Of a stretch of DNA of 64,000 nt, positions 34,727 to 44,072 are shown one piece after another. Position 1 is the first letter of the stretch. Each line of letters starts with the position of its first letter. Below the pieces are notes generated by a model, which worked only from the letters and a program-made list of their open reading frames with translations, made no database searches and was not told where the DNA came from. A program made the translations under genes and the position numbers. Source of the stretch: Methylorubrum sp. B1-46 (GTDB lineage: Bacteria > Pseudomonadota > Alphaproteobacteria > Rhizobiales > Beijerinckiaceae); assembly GCF_021117295.1 (NCBI RefSeq), contig NZ_CP088247.1, positions 4,975,001-5,039,000 of the forward strand, read 5' to 3'.

Positions 34727-35230
34727 TCAGGCGAGGTTGACCTTCTTGGTCTCGGTCTTCGGGCTCTCGCCGGTGAGCGAGGCCTTCACGTAGCCGTAGA
34801 GGTGGACCATCGTCGAGGACGGGCTGTCCCAGTACTCGCCCTGCTCAGGGTGGATGCGGATCAGGCCGACCTCGGGGTCGTTCTTGCCGTTGGGGAACCA
34901 GGTCTTGAGGCTCTCCTGCCACTTCTCGTCGATGAGCTTCTGGTCACGGATCACCTCGGCCTTGCCAGCGATCGAGACGTAGGTCTGGCTCGACGGGTCC
35001 GAGTAGGCGAGGTTGACCTGATTGTCGCGGCCGATCTCGGCGGTCTTCGGGCTGTGAAGCTTGGTGAAGAACCAGATGTCGCCGTTCTCGTCGATCTCGT
35101 TGTTCCACATCGGACGGCTGTTGAGCGTCCCGTTCTGGTCGGCCGTGGTCAGCATCGCGACCTTGACGTCCTTGGTCAGCTCGAAGAGCTTCTTCGCGCC
35201 CTCGTGGTCGCGATGGTTGCCCTGGTGCAT
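34727..35230 (-). CDS. General-stress-type pyridoxamine 5'-phosphate oxidase-fold protein
   Basis: A 167-residue split-barrel flavin-binding protein. It resembles the general stress protein 26 family: KKLFELTKDVKVAMLTTADQNGTLNSRPM at the start, IWFFTKLHSPKTAEI in the middle, VSIAGKAEVI near 95 and WFPNGKNDPEVGLIRI. The family binds FMN/FAD or F420; the substrate is unknown. It ends before a strong terminator. The start at 35230 gives a protein beginning MHQGNHRDHEGAKKL. Confidence 0.85.
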   Translation of the reverse strand: MHQGNHRDHEGAKKLFELTKDVKVAMLTTADQNGTLNSRPMWNNEIDENGDIWFFTKLHSPKTAEIGRDNQVNLAYSDPSSQTYVSIAGKAEVIRDQKLIDEKWQESLKTWFPNGKNDPEVGLIRIHPEQGEYWDSPSSTMVHLYGYVKASLTGESPKTETKKVNLA

Positions 35231-35377
35231 GGAATGCGTACTCCGTCTGTCGTCAATGGCGCGAGCCGGGCAAAGCGGGCGACCCTGGTCGAGAGTTCGC
35301 CGCCCGGCGATTGCCTCGACAACGAGCGAAGCCGATCTTGGTTCAGGGGTTCCGCCGAAGCTTTGCCGGAGAGTGGG

Positions 35378-35647
35378 ATGAGGGGTGCGCTGCTTGCGAT
35401 GCTGCTGGTCACCGTGGCGGTGCCGGCCTCCGCGGAGGTGCGGTTCGGCCCCGGCGTGCGCATCGGCGGACACGATTTCTCGAACCGGCGCTACGGCAGC
35501 GTCCATATCGAGCGGGTGAAGCGGCTGCGCGGTCCCGTCGGCTGTCGGCATGTGCGCCGCGGCTTCTACCGGCGCGGCGACGGCTCAGTCGTGCGCGGGC
35601 CGATGGAACAGTGCAACCTGATCGCGGTTCCGCCGGGACAGCGCTGA
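35378..35647 (+). CDS. Small secreted protein
   Basis: An 89-residue protein with a signal peptide (MRGALLAMLLVTVAVPASA, cleavage before EVRFG). The mature part is short, basic and glycine-rich, with two cysteines (GCRH, EQCN) and a repeated RRGFYRRGDGSVVRGP segment. I recognise no family. It is divergent from the PNPOx-fold gene. Confidence 0.6.
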   Translation: MRGALLAMLLVTVAVPASAEVRFGPGVRIGGHDFSNRRYGSVHIERVKRLRGPVGCRHVRRGFYRRGDGSVVRGPMEQCNLIAVPPGQR

Positions 35648-35688
35648 GACGGGGCGCCCGGGCTGGTGTTTCCCGCAGGCGCGGTTAG

Positions 35689-36867
35689 ATGGACGGAAGC
35701 GGGCTCGATCCCGTCCCGGCGCCCGATGGAGTTCGAGTTTTGGCGATCACCCGCGACGACGTGCTGAAGGCGCTCTCGACCGTCTCAGTGGACGGCGGCA
35801 GCACCACCCTGCCCGGCTCCGGCCGGCTCTCGCAGGTGGTGATCGATCCGGGCAACCGGGTGATGTTCTCGATCCGGATCGATCCGAGCGAGGCTGAGCG
35901 CTTTGAGCCCGTGCGCCGCGAGGCGGAAGGGCGCGTGCTGGCCCTGCCCGGCGTGTCGAGCGTGCTGGCGAGCCTCACCGCCGAGCGCGGGTCGAACGCA
36001 CCGGCTCAGGGCGCTGCACCGCGCCCGCCCGGACCCGGCGCGCCGCCGCCGCCGCGTCAGGGCAATGCGCTGCCGGGCGTGCGCCACATCGTGGCGGTCG
36101 CCTCCGGCAAGGGTGGCGTCGGCAAATCCACCACCGCCTGCAACCTCGCGCTCGCCCTCAGCGCGCAGGGGCTCAAGGTCGGCCTGCTGGATGCCGACAT
36201 CTACGGCCCCTCGGTGCCGAAGCTCCTGGGGCTCTCCGGCAAGCCGCGGGTGATCGAGGGCAAGACCCTGGAGCCGCTTCAGGCCTACGGGCTGAAGGCG
36301 ATGTCGATCGGCCTGCTGATCGAGCCGGAATCGGCGATGATCTGGCGCGGGCCGATGGTGCAGTCGGCCATCACCCAGATGCTGCGCGACGTGGCCTGGG
36401 GCGAACTCGACGTGCTTGTGGTCGACATGCCGCCGGGCACGGGCGACGCCCAGCTCACCATGGCCCAGGCGACGCCGCTCTCGGGCGCCGTCATCGTCTC
36501 GACGCCGCAGGATCTGGCGCTGATCGATGCCCGCCGCGGCGTGACCATGTTCCGCAAGGTCTCGGTGCCGATCCTCGGCGTGATCGAGAACATGGCGACC
36601 TTCATCTGCCCGAATTGCGGACATGCCTCCGCGATCTTTGGCCATGGCGGCGCCCGCCACGAGGCCGAGCGGCTGGAGGTGCCGTTCCTCGGCGAGATTC
36701 CGCTCACCATGGCGATCCGCGAGACCTCGGATGCCGGCCGCCCGGTGGTGGCGACCGATCCGGACGGGCCGCAGGCCAAGGTCTACCGCGAGATCGCGCA
36801 AAAGCTCTGGGGCAACCTCACCGGCGCGCCCGCCGGCCGGGCGGCGCCCAAGATCGTCATCGAGTGA
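35689..36867 (+). CDS. mrp: Mrp/ApbC-type iron-sulfur carrier ATPase
   Basis: A 392-residue protein. Residues 15-100 form a MIP18/DUF59-like domain (ITRDDVLKALSTV), then a Pro-rich linker, then the deviant Walker A SGKGGVGKSTT near 145. VDMPPGTGDAQLT is the switch region, and the CPNC motif (FICPNCGHAS, about residue 307) holds a bridging [4Fe-4S] cluster. It delivers Fe-S clusters to apoproteins. The ATG at 35689 adds about 17 residues before the domain; a TTG shortly downstream is an alternative start. mobA overlaps its stop. Confidence 0.9.
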   Translation: MDGSGLDPVPAPDGVRVLAITRDDVLKALSTVSVDGGSTTLPGSGRLSQVVIDPGNRVMFSIRIDPSEAERFEPVRREAEGRVLALPGVSSVLASLTAERGSNAPAQGAAPRPPGPGAPPPPRQGNALPGVRHIVAVASGKGGVGKSTTACNLALALSAQGLKVGLLDADIYGPSVPKLLGLSGKPRVIEGKTLEPLQAYGLKAMSIGLLIEPESAMIWRGPMVQSAITQMLRDVAWGELDVLVVDMPPGTGDAQLTMAQATPLSGAVIVSTPQDLALIDARRGVTMFRKVSVPILGVIENMATFICPNCGHASAIFGHGGARHEAERLEVPFLGEIPLTMAIRETSDAGRPVVATDPDGPQAKVYREIAQKLWGNLTGAPAGRAAPKIVIE

Positions 36868-37496
36868 GTCTCCCGCCGGTCTCCGGGTCGCGTGTTTTGG
36901 GCCTGATCCTGGCCGGCGGCCTGTCGCGGCGGATGGGCGGGGGCGACAAGCCCCTGCGCCGTCTCGCCGGGCGCACCCTGCTGGAGCGCGTCGCCGAGCG
37001 CCTCGAGCCGCAATGCGCGGGCGGCCTCGCGCTCAGCGCCAACGGCGATCCGGCCCGCTTCCGCGACGTGTTCTCCGGCGCCGTCCTGCCCGATACGATC
37101 CCGGAACATCCGGGGCCTCTGGCCGGCATCCTAGCCGGGATGGAGGCCGCCGCAGCCCTGCCCGGCGTCACCCATGTCGCCAGTGTGCCCGGCGACGCGC
37201 CGTTCCTGCCGCACGACTTCATCGCCCGGCTCGTCGCCGCGGCGGCCGAGGGCAAGCCGATTGCGCTGGCGGCGTCGGGTGAGCGGCGCCACTTCACCTC
37301 CGCCCTCTGGCCGGTCGATCTGCGCCACGACCTGCGTGACTGGCTCGGGCGCGGCGAGCGGCGGGTCGGAGGCTTCATCGAGCGGCACGGGGCGGCCGTT
37401 GCGTCCTGGCCGGTGGAGCCGGTCGATCCCTTCCTCAACCTCAACGCGCCGGAGGATCTGGCGGCCGCCGAGGCGATGCTGGCGCGTGGGGGATAA
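36864..37496 (+). CDS. mobA: Molybdenum cofactor guanylyltransferase
   Basis: A 210-residue nucleotidyltransferase with LILAGGLSRRMGGGDKPL near 15-30, GPLAGILAGMEAA and the metal-binding SVPGDAPFLP. MobA converts Mo-molybdopterin plus GTP to the guanine dinucleotide cofactor. Its GTG start overlaps the mrp stop by 4 bp, so the two are coupled. The modB/modC molybdate transporter genes lie 16 kb away in the same window. Confidence 0.9.
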   Translation: MSLPPVSGSRVLGLILAGGLSRRMGGGDKPLRRLAGRTLLERVAERLEPQCAGGLALSANGDPARFRDVFSGAVLPDTIPEHPGPLAGILAGMEAAAALPGVTHVASVPGDAPFLPHDFIARLVAAAAEGKPIALAASGERRHFTSALWPVDLRHDLRDWLGRGERRVGGFIERHGAAVASWPVEPVDPFLNLNAPEDLAAAEAMLARGG

Positions 37497-37613
37497 GGGC
37501 GCGGCAAAGCGCGGTCCGCCGGGCCTCGGATGTTGTGCCGAAGCCTCGTAATTCATATTTAAGTAACTGAAACGACGGCCTTTGGCTGCTGGCGGAGTGT
37601 CCCGTCCGACGTC

Positions 37614-37715
37614 CTCCTCCTGAGGTGCCGCGAAGCGGCCTCGAAGGATCCTCCAGGTCCCGCGCGATGGCTGGATGATCCCTCGAGGCCCGCTGACGCG
37701 GGCACCTCTGGATGA
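37614..37715. repeat. Palindromic repeat, CTGAGGTGCCGCGAAGCGGCCTCGAAG family
   Basis: The mobA-gyrA spacer (37497-37812) contains an interrupted palindrome. The left arm includes GGTGCCGCG..GCGGCCTCGAAGGATCCTCCAG; the right arm includes CTGGATGATCCCTCGAGGCCCGC..GCGGGCACC. It is one copy in the window and the only recognisable structure in this 316-bp spacer. The gyrA promoter must lie in the last 100 bp. Confidence 0.7.
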
Positions 37716-37812
37716 GGGAGTGGATCGGAGGAGTCGCCCCGTGCTGGCCTTTCCGTCCCACCCGGTGGCGTTTGGCAGCGGGTGAACCGAACAGAAGAAC
37801 GAGAGAACGACG

Positions 37813-40539
37813 TTGGCAGACGACAACGACGCCCCCGGCGCCGGCACGCCCCCGCCCGCAACCGACATCAAGCCCGTCTCCATCACCGACGAGATGCGCC
37901 GCTCCTATCTCGATTACGCCATGAGCGTGATCGTGAGTCGGGCCCTGCCCGATGCCCGCGACGGCCTCAAGCCCGTGCATCGGCGCATCCTCTACTCGGC
38001 CTTCGAGTCGGGGCACCTGCCGGAGCGCAAATACGTCAAGTCGGCGCGCATCGTCGGCGACGTGATCGGTAAGTACCATCCGCACGGCGACCAATCGATC
38101 TACGACGCCTTGGTCCGCATGGCGCAGGACTTCTCGATGCGCCTGATGCTCATCGACGGGCAGGGCAATTTCGGCTCGGTCGACGGCGATCCCGCCGCGG
38201 CCATGCGCTACACCGAATCGAGGCTCGCCAAGCCCGCCGTCGCGCTGCTGACCGATATCGACAAGAACACCGTCGATTTCCGGCCCAACTACGACGAGGC
38301 CCACGAGGAGCCGACGGTCCTCCCCGCCCGCTTCCCGAACCTGCTGGTCAACGGCGCGGGCGGCATCGCGGTGGGCATGGCCACCAACATTCCGCCCCAC
38401 AATCTCGGCGAACTGGTCGATGCCTGCGTCGCGCTGATCGACGATCCGAGCCTCACCATCGAGGCGCTCAACGAGATCGTGCCGGGCCCCGACTTCCCCA
38501 CGGGGGGCATGATCCTGGGCCGGGCCGGCACCCGGCAGGCCTACACCACCGGTCGCGGCTCGATCATCATGCGCGCCCGCTCGCATGTGGAGGAACTGCG
38601 GAAAGAGCGCGAGGCGCTGATCTTCACCGAGATCCCGTATCAGGTGAACAAGGCGACGCTGATCGAGAAGATCGCCGAGCTGGTGAAGGACAAGCGCATC
38701 GAGGGCATCTCGGACCTGCGCGATGAATCCGACCGCGACGGCATGCGCATCGTCGTCGAGATCAAGCGCGACGCCATGGCCGACGTCGTGCTGAACCAGC
38801 TCTACCGCTACACTCCGCTCCAGACCTCGTTCGGCGCCAACATGGTGGCGCTCAACGGCGGCCGCCCGGAGCTGATGAACCTGAAGGACCTGCTCCAGGC
38901 CTTCAACGATTTCCGCGAGGAGGTCGTCTCCCGGCGCACAAAGTTCCTGCTCAACAAGGCGCGCGAGCGCGCCCACGTGTTGTGTGGTCTCGCCATCGCG
39001 GTCGCCAACATCGACGAGGTGATCCGCCTGATCCGCACCTCGCCGGACCCGAACACCGCCCGCGAACTCTTGATGGCCCGCGACTGGCCAGCCCACGACA
39101 TCGCCCCGCTGATCGCACTGGTGGACGACCCGCGCCACCGGGTCGCCGATGACGGCACCTACCGCCTGTCGGAGACGCAGGCGCGCGCCATCCTCGATCT
39201 TCGCCTGCAGCGCCTCACCGCGCTGGGCCGCGACGAGATCGGCGACGAGCTGAAGAAGCTCGCCGACGAGATCGCCGACTATCTCGACATCCTGCGCTCG
39301 CGCGCCCGCATCCAGGCCATCGTCAAGCAGGAACTCGCCGAGGTGCGCGAACTCTTCGCCACCCCACGCAAGACCGAGATCATCGATTCCGACTTCAGCG
39401 TCGAGGACGAGGATCTGATCGCCCGCGAGGACATGGTCGTGACCGTGTCCCATGCCGGCTACGTCAAGCGCGTGCCGCTCTCGACCTACCGGGCGCAGAA
39501 GCGCGGCGGCAAGGGCCGCTCCGGCATGAGCACCCGTGACGAGGATTTCGTCACGCGGCTGTTCGTGGCCAACACCCACACGCCGGTGCTGTTCTTCTCC
39601 GACCAGGGCCAGGCCTACAAGGAGAAGGTCTGGCGCCTGCCGGTGGCCGCACCGAACGCGCGGGGCAAGGCGCTCGTCAACATCCTGCACCTGCAGAACG
39701 AGGGCGAGCGCATCACCACCATCATGCCGCTGCCCGAGGACGAGGCGTCCTGGGAGACGCTCGACGTGATGTTCGCGACGGCCTCCGGCAATGTTCGCCG
39801 CAACAAGCTGTCGGACTTCGTCCAGGTGAATCGCAACGGCAAGATCGCGATGAAGCTCGATCCGGGCGATCACATCGTCCATGTCGAGATCTGCCGCGCC
39901 GACCAGAACGTGCTGCTCACGACCGCGCTCGGCCAGTGCATCCGCTTCCCCGTCGAGGACGTGCGCGTCTTCAAGGGCCGCGACTCGACCGGCGTGCGCG
40001 GGATCGCGCTGGCCAAGGACGACCGCGTCATCTCGATGGCGATCCTCAATGCCTTCGACGCCTCGCCCGAGGAACGCGCCGGCTACCTGAAGATGCGCCG
40101 CGCCGTGATCGGCGATGCCGGCGACGAGGGGGATGCGGCGGAGGCCGAGGAGAGCACGGCGGAAGCCGCGATCTCGCAGGAGCGCTACAGCGCGATGGGC
40201 GCTGCCGAGCAGTACGTGCTGACGCTGTCCGAGCGCGGCTTCGGCAAGCGCTCCTCCTCCTACGAGTACCGCACCTCCGGCCGCGGCGGCAAAGGCATCA
40301 CGGCGATGCGGGTCAATGCCCGCAACGGCCACCTCGTCGCCTCCTTCCCCGTCGAGGCCTCCGACCAGATCATGCTCGTCACCAATGCCGGCCAGCTCAT
40401 CCGCGTGCCGGTGGACGACATCCGAATCGTCGGCCGGGCCTCGCAGGGTGTGACGGTGTTCAACACCGACAAGGCCGAGCGCGTCGTCTCGGTGGAGCAT
40501 ATCGAGGGCGAGGAGGAGAACGGCGAGGACGAGGCCTGA
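37813..40539 (+). CDS. gyrA: DNA gyrase subunit A
   Basis: A 908-residue type IIA topoisomerase subunit. The breakage-reunion domain includes [18 protein letters not shown], and the catalytic tyrosine is Y133 (AAMRYTES). The C-terminal beta-pinwheel bears the GyrA-box-like [10 protein letters not shown] (near 565) and [19 protein letters not shown]. With GyrB it introduces negative supercoils. The start is a TTG at 37813, which gives the usual N-terminal extension before [18 protein letters not shown]. At the quinolone-pocket position equivalent to E. coli S83 there is Gln (Q94, in [10 protein letters not shown]); the D87 equivalent is retained. Length and order are normal. Confidence 0.96.
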   Translation: MADDNDAPGAGTPPPATDIKPVSITDEMRRSYLDYAMSVIVSRALPDARDGLKPVHRRILYSAFESGHLPERKYVKSARIVGDVIGKYHPHGDQSIYDALVRMAQDFSMRLMLIDGQGNFGSVDGDPAAAMRYTESRLAKPAVALLTDIDKNTVDFRPNYDEAHEEPTVLPARFPNLLVNGAGGIAVGMATNIPPHNLGELVDACVALIDDPSLTIEALNEIVPGPDFPTGGMILGRAGTRQAYTTGRGSIIMRARSHVEELRKEREALIFTEIPYQVNKATLIEKIAELVKDKRIEGISDLRDESDRDGMRIVVEIKRDAMADVVLNQLYRYTPLQTSFGANMVALNGGRPELMNLKDLLQAFNDFREEVVSRRTKFLLNKARERAHVLCGLAIAVANIDEVIRLIRTSPDPNTARELLMARDWPAHDIAPLIALVDDPRHRVADDGTYRLSETQARAILDLRLQRLTALGRDEIGDELKKLADEIADYLDILRSRARIQAIVKQELAEVRELFATPRKTEIIDSDFSVEDEDLIAREDMVVTVSHAGYVKRVPLSTYRAQKRGGKGRSGMSTRDEDFVTRLFVANTHTPVLFFSDQGQAYKEKVWRLPVAAPNARGKALVNILHLQNEGERITTIMPLPEDEASWETLDVMFATASGNVRRNKLSDFVQVNRNGKIAMKLDPGDHIVHVEICRADQNVLLTTALGQCIRFPVEDVRVFKGRDSTGVRGIALAKDDRVISMAILNAFDASPEERAGYLKMRRAVIGDAGDEGDAAEAEESTAEAAISQERYSAMGAAEQYVLTLSERGFGKRSSSYEYRTSGRGGKGITAMRVNARNGHLVASFPVEASDQIMLVTNAGQLIRVPVDDIRIVGRASQGVTVFNTDKAERVVSVEHIEGEEENGEDEA

Positions 40540-40549
40540 GGCCTCCACG

Positions 40550-40590
40550 CGTCATTCCCGGGGCGCCGCAGGCGAACCCGGGAATGACGG
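40550..40590. repeat. Palindromic repeat, CGTCATTCCCGGGG short form
   Basis: A short hairpin with arms CGTCATTCCCGGG and CCCGGGAATGACG lies directly after gyrA. It may serve as its transcription end and is related to 20836-20951. Confidence 0.85.
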
Positions 40591-40602
40591 AGGGAGGGTA
40601 GT

Positions 40603-40890
40603 GTGATCTGTGCCGTCTACCTTCTCGCACATAAGCGGGACGGCACGCTCTATCTCGGCGTCACGCGGAACCTGAGCCGACGCATCTGGGAGCACAGGGC
40701 GAAGGCGGCACCGGGATTCTCAGCTCGCTACGGCGTCGACCGCCTCGTCTGGTACGAAGTTTACGATCGGATCGACGAGGCTATTGCCCGTGAGAAAGCG
40801 CTCAAGAAGTGGCGTCGCGCCTGGAAGGTCGCGCTGATCGAGGCGATGAACCCGGAGTGGGAGGACCTTTACGGCCGTCTGAATGCCTGA
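40603..40890 (+). CDS. GIY-YIG domain protein (UPF0213-like)
   Basis: A 95-residue stand-alone GIY-YIG nuclease domain. The pattern [28 protein letters not shown] replaces GIY/YIG with VYL/LGV, followed by a conserved Glu in [17 protein letters not shown] and the C-terminal NPEWEDLY. Such short proteins are related to SLX1- and YhbQ-type nucleases. The gene starts with GTG (AGGGAGG upstream) and is flanked on both sides by copies of the same palindromic repeat. Confidence 0.85.
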   Translation: MICAVYLLAHKRDGTLYLGVTRNLSRRIWEHRAKAAPGFSARYGVDRLVWYEVYDRIDEAIAREKALKKWRRAWKVALIEAMNPEWEDLYGRLNA

Positions 40891-40921
40891 GCGCACAACG
40901 CATCACCGTTCTCTCAACGCC

Positions 40922-41044
40922 CGTCATTCCGGGGCGCCGCAGGCGAACCCGGAATCCACGACTGGCCGCCATGGTTCGACTGGGGCCGGGCGCCGCGCAT
41001 CACGGGTGGATTCCGGGTTCCGCTACGCGGCCCCGGAATGACGG
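40922..41044. repeat. Palindromic repeat, CGTCATTCCGGGG long form
   Basis: Arms CGTCATTCCGGGGC and GCCCCGGAATGACG are about 120 nt apart, with inner arms GGAATCCACG and GTGGATTCC. It is the same type as 20836-20951 and the right-hand partner of 40550-40590 around the GIY-YIG gene. Confidence 0.88.
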
Positions 41045-41099
41045 GGTTCGGAAACCCATCGGGTTTCGTTCGCTTCCAAAATGCTCTAGGCCCGTTCCC

Positions 41100-41603
41100 G
41101 TGACGACCCGCACCGCCCTCTATGCCGGTTCCTTCGATCCGGTCACCAACGGCCATCTCGACGTGGTGCGGCAGGCCTGCCGCCTCGTGCCGCGGCTGGT
41201 GCTCGCCATCGGCGTGCATCCGGGCAAGGCGCCGCTGTTCACGGCCGAGGAGCGCGCCGCCCTGCTGCGCGAGACCTGCGGGCCGCTGGCCGCCGCCGAG
41301 GGCGCGAGCCTGGAAGTCGTCACCTTCGACGACCTCGCCGTCTCGGCCGCCCGACGCTGCGAGGCCCGCCTGTTCATCCGCGGCCTGCGCGACGGCACCG
41401 ATCTCGACTACGAGATGCAGCTCGCGGGCATGAACGGCGCCATGGCCCCCGAGGTCCAGACTGTGTTCCTGCCCGCCTCCACCGGTGTGCGGCCGATCAC
41501 CGCGACCCTGGTGCGCCAGATCGCGGCCATGGGCGGAGACGTCTCGCCCTTCGTGCCGCCGGTCGTGGCCGCGCAACTCGCCGCCCGCTTCGCGAAATCC
41601 TGA
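41100..41603 (+). CDS. coaD: Phosphopantetheine adenylyltransferase
   Basis: A 167-residue nucleotidyltransferase with the TxGH-like [21 protein letters not shown] at the start, [20 protein letters not shown] near 98-118, and the closing [28 protein letters not shown]. It forms dephospho-CoA from 4'-phosphopantetheine and ATP. The GTG at 41100 is the start that puts [12 protein letters not shown] at the N terminus. Confidence 0.94.
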   Translation: MTTRTALYAGSFDPVTNGHLDVVRQACRLVPRLVLAIGVHPGKAPLFTAEERAALLRETCGPLAAAEGASLEVVTFDDLAVSAARRCEARLFIRGLRDGTDLDYEMQLAGMNGAMAPEVQTVFLPASTGVRPITATLVRQIAAMGGDVSPFVPPVVAAQLAARFAKS

Positions 41604-41628
41604 TCCTCTCCACGGAGCCTTTGCCCGC

Positions 41629-42168
41629 ATGAATCGCCGCCACGCCGTCCTCGGCCTCGCCCTCTCCGCCATGCTCCTCGCCGCCCCGGCGCGGGCGGGC
41701 GAGAACACCGTCACCCTCGAGACCAAGGACGGTCGGGTCACGATCGAGCTGCGTCCGGAGATCGCGCCGAAGCACGTCAAGCAGCTCAAGACCCTGATCG
41801 GACAAGGCTTCTACAACGGCCTGAAGTTCCATCGCGTCATCGACGGGTTCATGGTCCAGACCGGCGACCCCAAGGGCAACGGCACCGGCGGTTCCAGCCT
41901 GCCCAATATCCCGGCCGAGTTCTCCTCGGCTCCGTTCAAGCGCGGCACTGTCGGCATGGCCCGCTCGGGTGATCCGAACTCGGCCAATTCGCAGTTCTTC
42001 ATCTGCATCGGCGACGCCGAGTTCCTGAACAACAACTACACCGTCGTCGGCGTTGTCACCTCCGGGATGGACGTGGTCGACAAGATCAAGAAGGGCTCCA
42101 AGGCCAATAACGGCTCGGTGCAGGACCCCGACAAGATCGTGAAGATGACGCTTGGAGGCGGCCAATAG
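41629..42168 (+). CDS. Periplasmic cyclophilin-type peptidyl-prolyl isomerase
   Basis: A 179-residue cyclophilin with a signal peptide (MNRRHAVLGLALSAMLLAAPARA, cleavage before GENT). The catalytic core includes FHRVIDGFMVQTGDPKGNGTGG (catalytic Arg), FKRGTVGMARSGDPNSANSQFFI and NNYTVVGVV. It catalyses proline isomerisation in exported proteins. It is 25 bp after coaD and heads a three-gene run with a small secreted protein and a cytosolic cyclophilin. Confidence 0.92.
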   Translation: MNRRHAVLGLALSAMLLAAPARAGENTVTLETKDGRVTIELRPEIAPKHVKQLKTLIGQGFYNGLKFHRVIDGFMVQTGDPKGNGTGGSSLPNIPAEFSSAPFKRGTVGMARSGDPNSANSQFFICIGDAEFLNNNYTVVGVVTSGMDVVDKIKKGSKANNGSVQDPDKIVKMTLGGGQ

Positions 42169-42299
42169 CGGCCGCACGCATCGGGCGTCGCCGGGCCGGC
42201 GCTCCCGCCGGCCTCCTCGCGGCCGCCCTGGCCCTGCTCGCACCGGGCAGCGCGGATGCGTTCGAGGGCATTGAGCCCTGGCGCACCCTGCCCCAGACC

Positions 42300-42671
42300 T
42301 TGCGGGGCACGCAGCACGTACCGCTGCCCGCGGCAGGGCCGGGGGCGGCCCCGGCCGACACCCTGCGAGCGCTCTATCCGGCGCTCGCTGCCTGCTGGCG
42401 GGTGCCGGAAGGCCTGAGCCGGTTCGAGCGGGCGGAGATCACGGCGCGTCTCTCGCTGCGCCGGGACGGTTCGGTGATCGGCACGCCGCAGATCACCTTC
42501 GCCAAGGCGCCGGGCGACACGCGGACCCGGGACATCCTGATACGGGCGACGCTCGACGCGATCGCCCGCTGCACGCCGGTCCGGCTCACCCCGGCTCTCG
42601 GCGGAGCCATCGCGGGGCGCCCTCTGGCGCTGCGCTTCATCTACGACGGACCCAAAGGACAGGGAATTTAA
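42300..42671 (+). CDS. Small TonB/TolA-C-terminus-like protein, probably secreted; start uncertain
   Basis: From the TTG at 42300 there are 123 residues: ALYPALAACWRVPEGL, then a beta-rich part (ITARLSLRRDGSVIGTPQITFAK) and RATLDAIARCTPVRL, an arrangement like TolA/TonB C-terminal domains. The frame stays open to 42165 and there encodes a typical signal peptide (AARIGRRRAGAPAGLLAAAL followed by LALLAPGSADA), but no ATG, GTG or TTG precedes it; the only candidate is an ATA at 42165 overlapping the upstream stop. The true protein is probably exported and starts near 42165. Confidence 0.6.
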   Translation: MRGTQHVPLPAAGPGAAPADTLRALYPALAACWRVPEGLSRFERAEITARLSLRRDGSVIGTPQITFAKAPGDTRTRDILIRATLDAIARCTPVRLTPALGGAIAGRPLALRFIYDGPKGQGI

Positions 42672-42674
42672 GCC

Positions 42675-43136
42675 ATGGCAGAGACCAACGAGACCATCGT
42701 CCTGGAGACCACCAAGGGCCGCGTCGTCATCGCGCTGCGCCCCGACCTCGCCCCCAACCACGTCGAGCGGATCAAGACCCTGGCGTCTCAGGGCTTCTAC
42801 GACGGCGTGCCGTTCCACCGCGTCATCGACGGCTTCATGGCCCAGACCGGCGATCCGACCGGCACCGGCTCCGGCGGCTCCGAGCTGCCCGACCTGAACG
42901 CCGAGTTCAACGCCGAGCCGCATGTGCGCGGCACCTGCTCGATGGCGCGCACGAACTTCCCGCACTCGGCGAACTCGCAGTTCTTCATCTGCTTTTCCGA
43001 CGCCCGCTTCCTCGACCGCCAGTACACGGTGTGGGGCAAGGTGATCGAGGGCATGGAAGTCGTCGACACGATCAAGCGCGGCGAGCCCGTGAACGACCCC
43101 GACCGGATCGTGAAGGCGACCGTCGCCGCGGCCTGA
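42675..43136 (+). CDS. ppiB: Cytoplasmic cyclophilin-type peptidyl-prolyl isomerase
   Basis: A 153-residue PpiB-type cyclophilin without signal peptide. It has FHRVIDGFMAQTGDPTGTGSGGSELPD, HVRGTCSMARTNFPHSANSQFFI and RQYTVWGKVIEGMEVVD, all standard for the family. It assists folding in the cytoplasm. It sits 3 bp after the small TolA-like gene and is paralogous to the periplasmic cyclophilin upstream. Confidence 0.93.
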   Translation: MAETNETIVLETTKGRVVIALRPDLAPNHVERIKTLASQGFYDGVPFHRVIDGFMAQTGDPTGTGSGGSELPDLNAEFNAEPHVRGTCSMARTNFPHSANSQFFICFSDARFLDRQYTVWGKVIEGMEVVDTIKRGEPVNDPDRIVKATVAAA

Positions 43137-43221
43137 GCGCGAGACGGGGCCGGGAGCGTCTCACGTCCGCGGGCGGGAGGCATCCCGGTCGGTGTCGAGC
43201 GGATGTCGAGAGAAGCCTTCG

Positions 43222-43611
43222 ATGTCGGAAGAGAACGATCCGCTCTTGGCCTTCGGCCGGATGGTCGTCGCATCCCGGGATCGCGTCTTCGACGCGGCGT
43301 CCGGGATCGCTGCGACGGACGGAGGTGATTCCATCGCGAACATCGTCGCCGCGGCGATCGCGAGGGGAACATTCGACCGGGACGATGCGGTCGATGTGGC
43401 GAAGCACTACATCGATCGGTTCATCGTCGAACTGATGTACGAGGTGCAGGACGCCGGCTTGAACCATGGCTGCGACCTCGCGCTCGTGGCAGGGTCGAGG
43501 TCCTACGTCCTGACCGACCTGTCGGACGGGCTTGCCGGCGAGTTCATGACCGAGGATGGATGGTTTCGGCGCCTGTCGCTGCACCGGCCGAGCAGGTTCG
43601 ACCCAGACTAG
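43222..43611 (+). CDS. Conserved hypothetical protein
   Basis: A 129-residue acidic protein with no signal peptide or membrane helix. It opens MSEENDPLLAFGRMVVASRD and contains the amphipathic stretches SIANIVAAAIARGTF and DVAKHYIDRFIVELMYEVQDAG. The family is unknown. The ATG at 43222 was preferred to one at 43192 because the extra ten residues look unconserved. Confidence 0.55.
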   Translation: MSEENDPLLAFGRMVVASRDRVFDAASGIAATDGGDSIANIVAAAIARGTFDRDDAVDVAKHYIDRFIVELMYEVQDAGLNHGCDLALVAGSRSYVLTDLSDGLAGEFMTEDGWFRRLSLHRPSRFDPD

Positions 43612-43667
43612 CCCTGTACGGTTCACACAAGCGCCGCGGCAGCCCTGCGTGGTCTATCCTCGTGGCG

Positions 43668-44072
43668 TCAGCCCTCCGGCGGCTCCCTGAGGCCGGCGGC
43701 CTCCTCCAGCCATGTCAGGATCTCCGGCGCCCGCCAGGGCTTCGGCATGAAGGTCGCGGTGACGCGCAGGTCGCTCGGCTGGTCGCCCGCATCGCCCGAG
43801 GTCAGCAGCAGGCGGATGCGGGGCCAGGTCACGCCGATGATCCGCGCCAGCTCGAAGCCGCCGATGGTGCCCGGTGTGCGCACGTCGGAGAACACCACGT
43901 CGATCCCGTCGCCCCGCTGGCGCAGGATGTCGAGGGCGCGCTCGGCCGTCTCGGCCTCGATCACCTCGAAACCCTTCTCCTCCAGCAGTTCGGCCGCGAG
44001 GTAGCGCTCGTCGGGCTCGTCCTCGACGACGAGGATGACGGGCCGGCGGTCTGTGGGTCGTGCGTCACTCAT
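43668..44072 (-). CDS. Stand-alone response regulator receiver
   Basis: A 134-residue CheY-like receiver: acidic pocket VVEDEPDERYLA, phospho-acceptor Asp in VVFSDVRTPGTIGG near residue 59, Thr/Ser in LLLTSGDAG and Lys in FMPKPW. There is no output domain, so it is likely a relay or a partner of a hybrid kinase. The large HWE kinase at 5658-9359 is a possible but unlinked partner. Confidence 0.88.
   Translation of the reverse strand: MSDARPTDRRPVILVVEDEPDERYLAAELLEEKGFEVIEAETAERALDILRQRGDGIDVVFSDVRTPGTIGGFELARIIGVTWPRIRLLLTSGDAGDQPSDLRVTATFMPKPWRAPEILTWLEEAAGLREPPEG

Noticed and set aside
37441..40548. A 1035-codon minus-strand frame opposite gyrA
   Set aside because: It mirrors the third-position GC of gyrA; the translation is low-complexity and shows no family motif.
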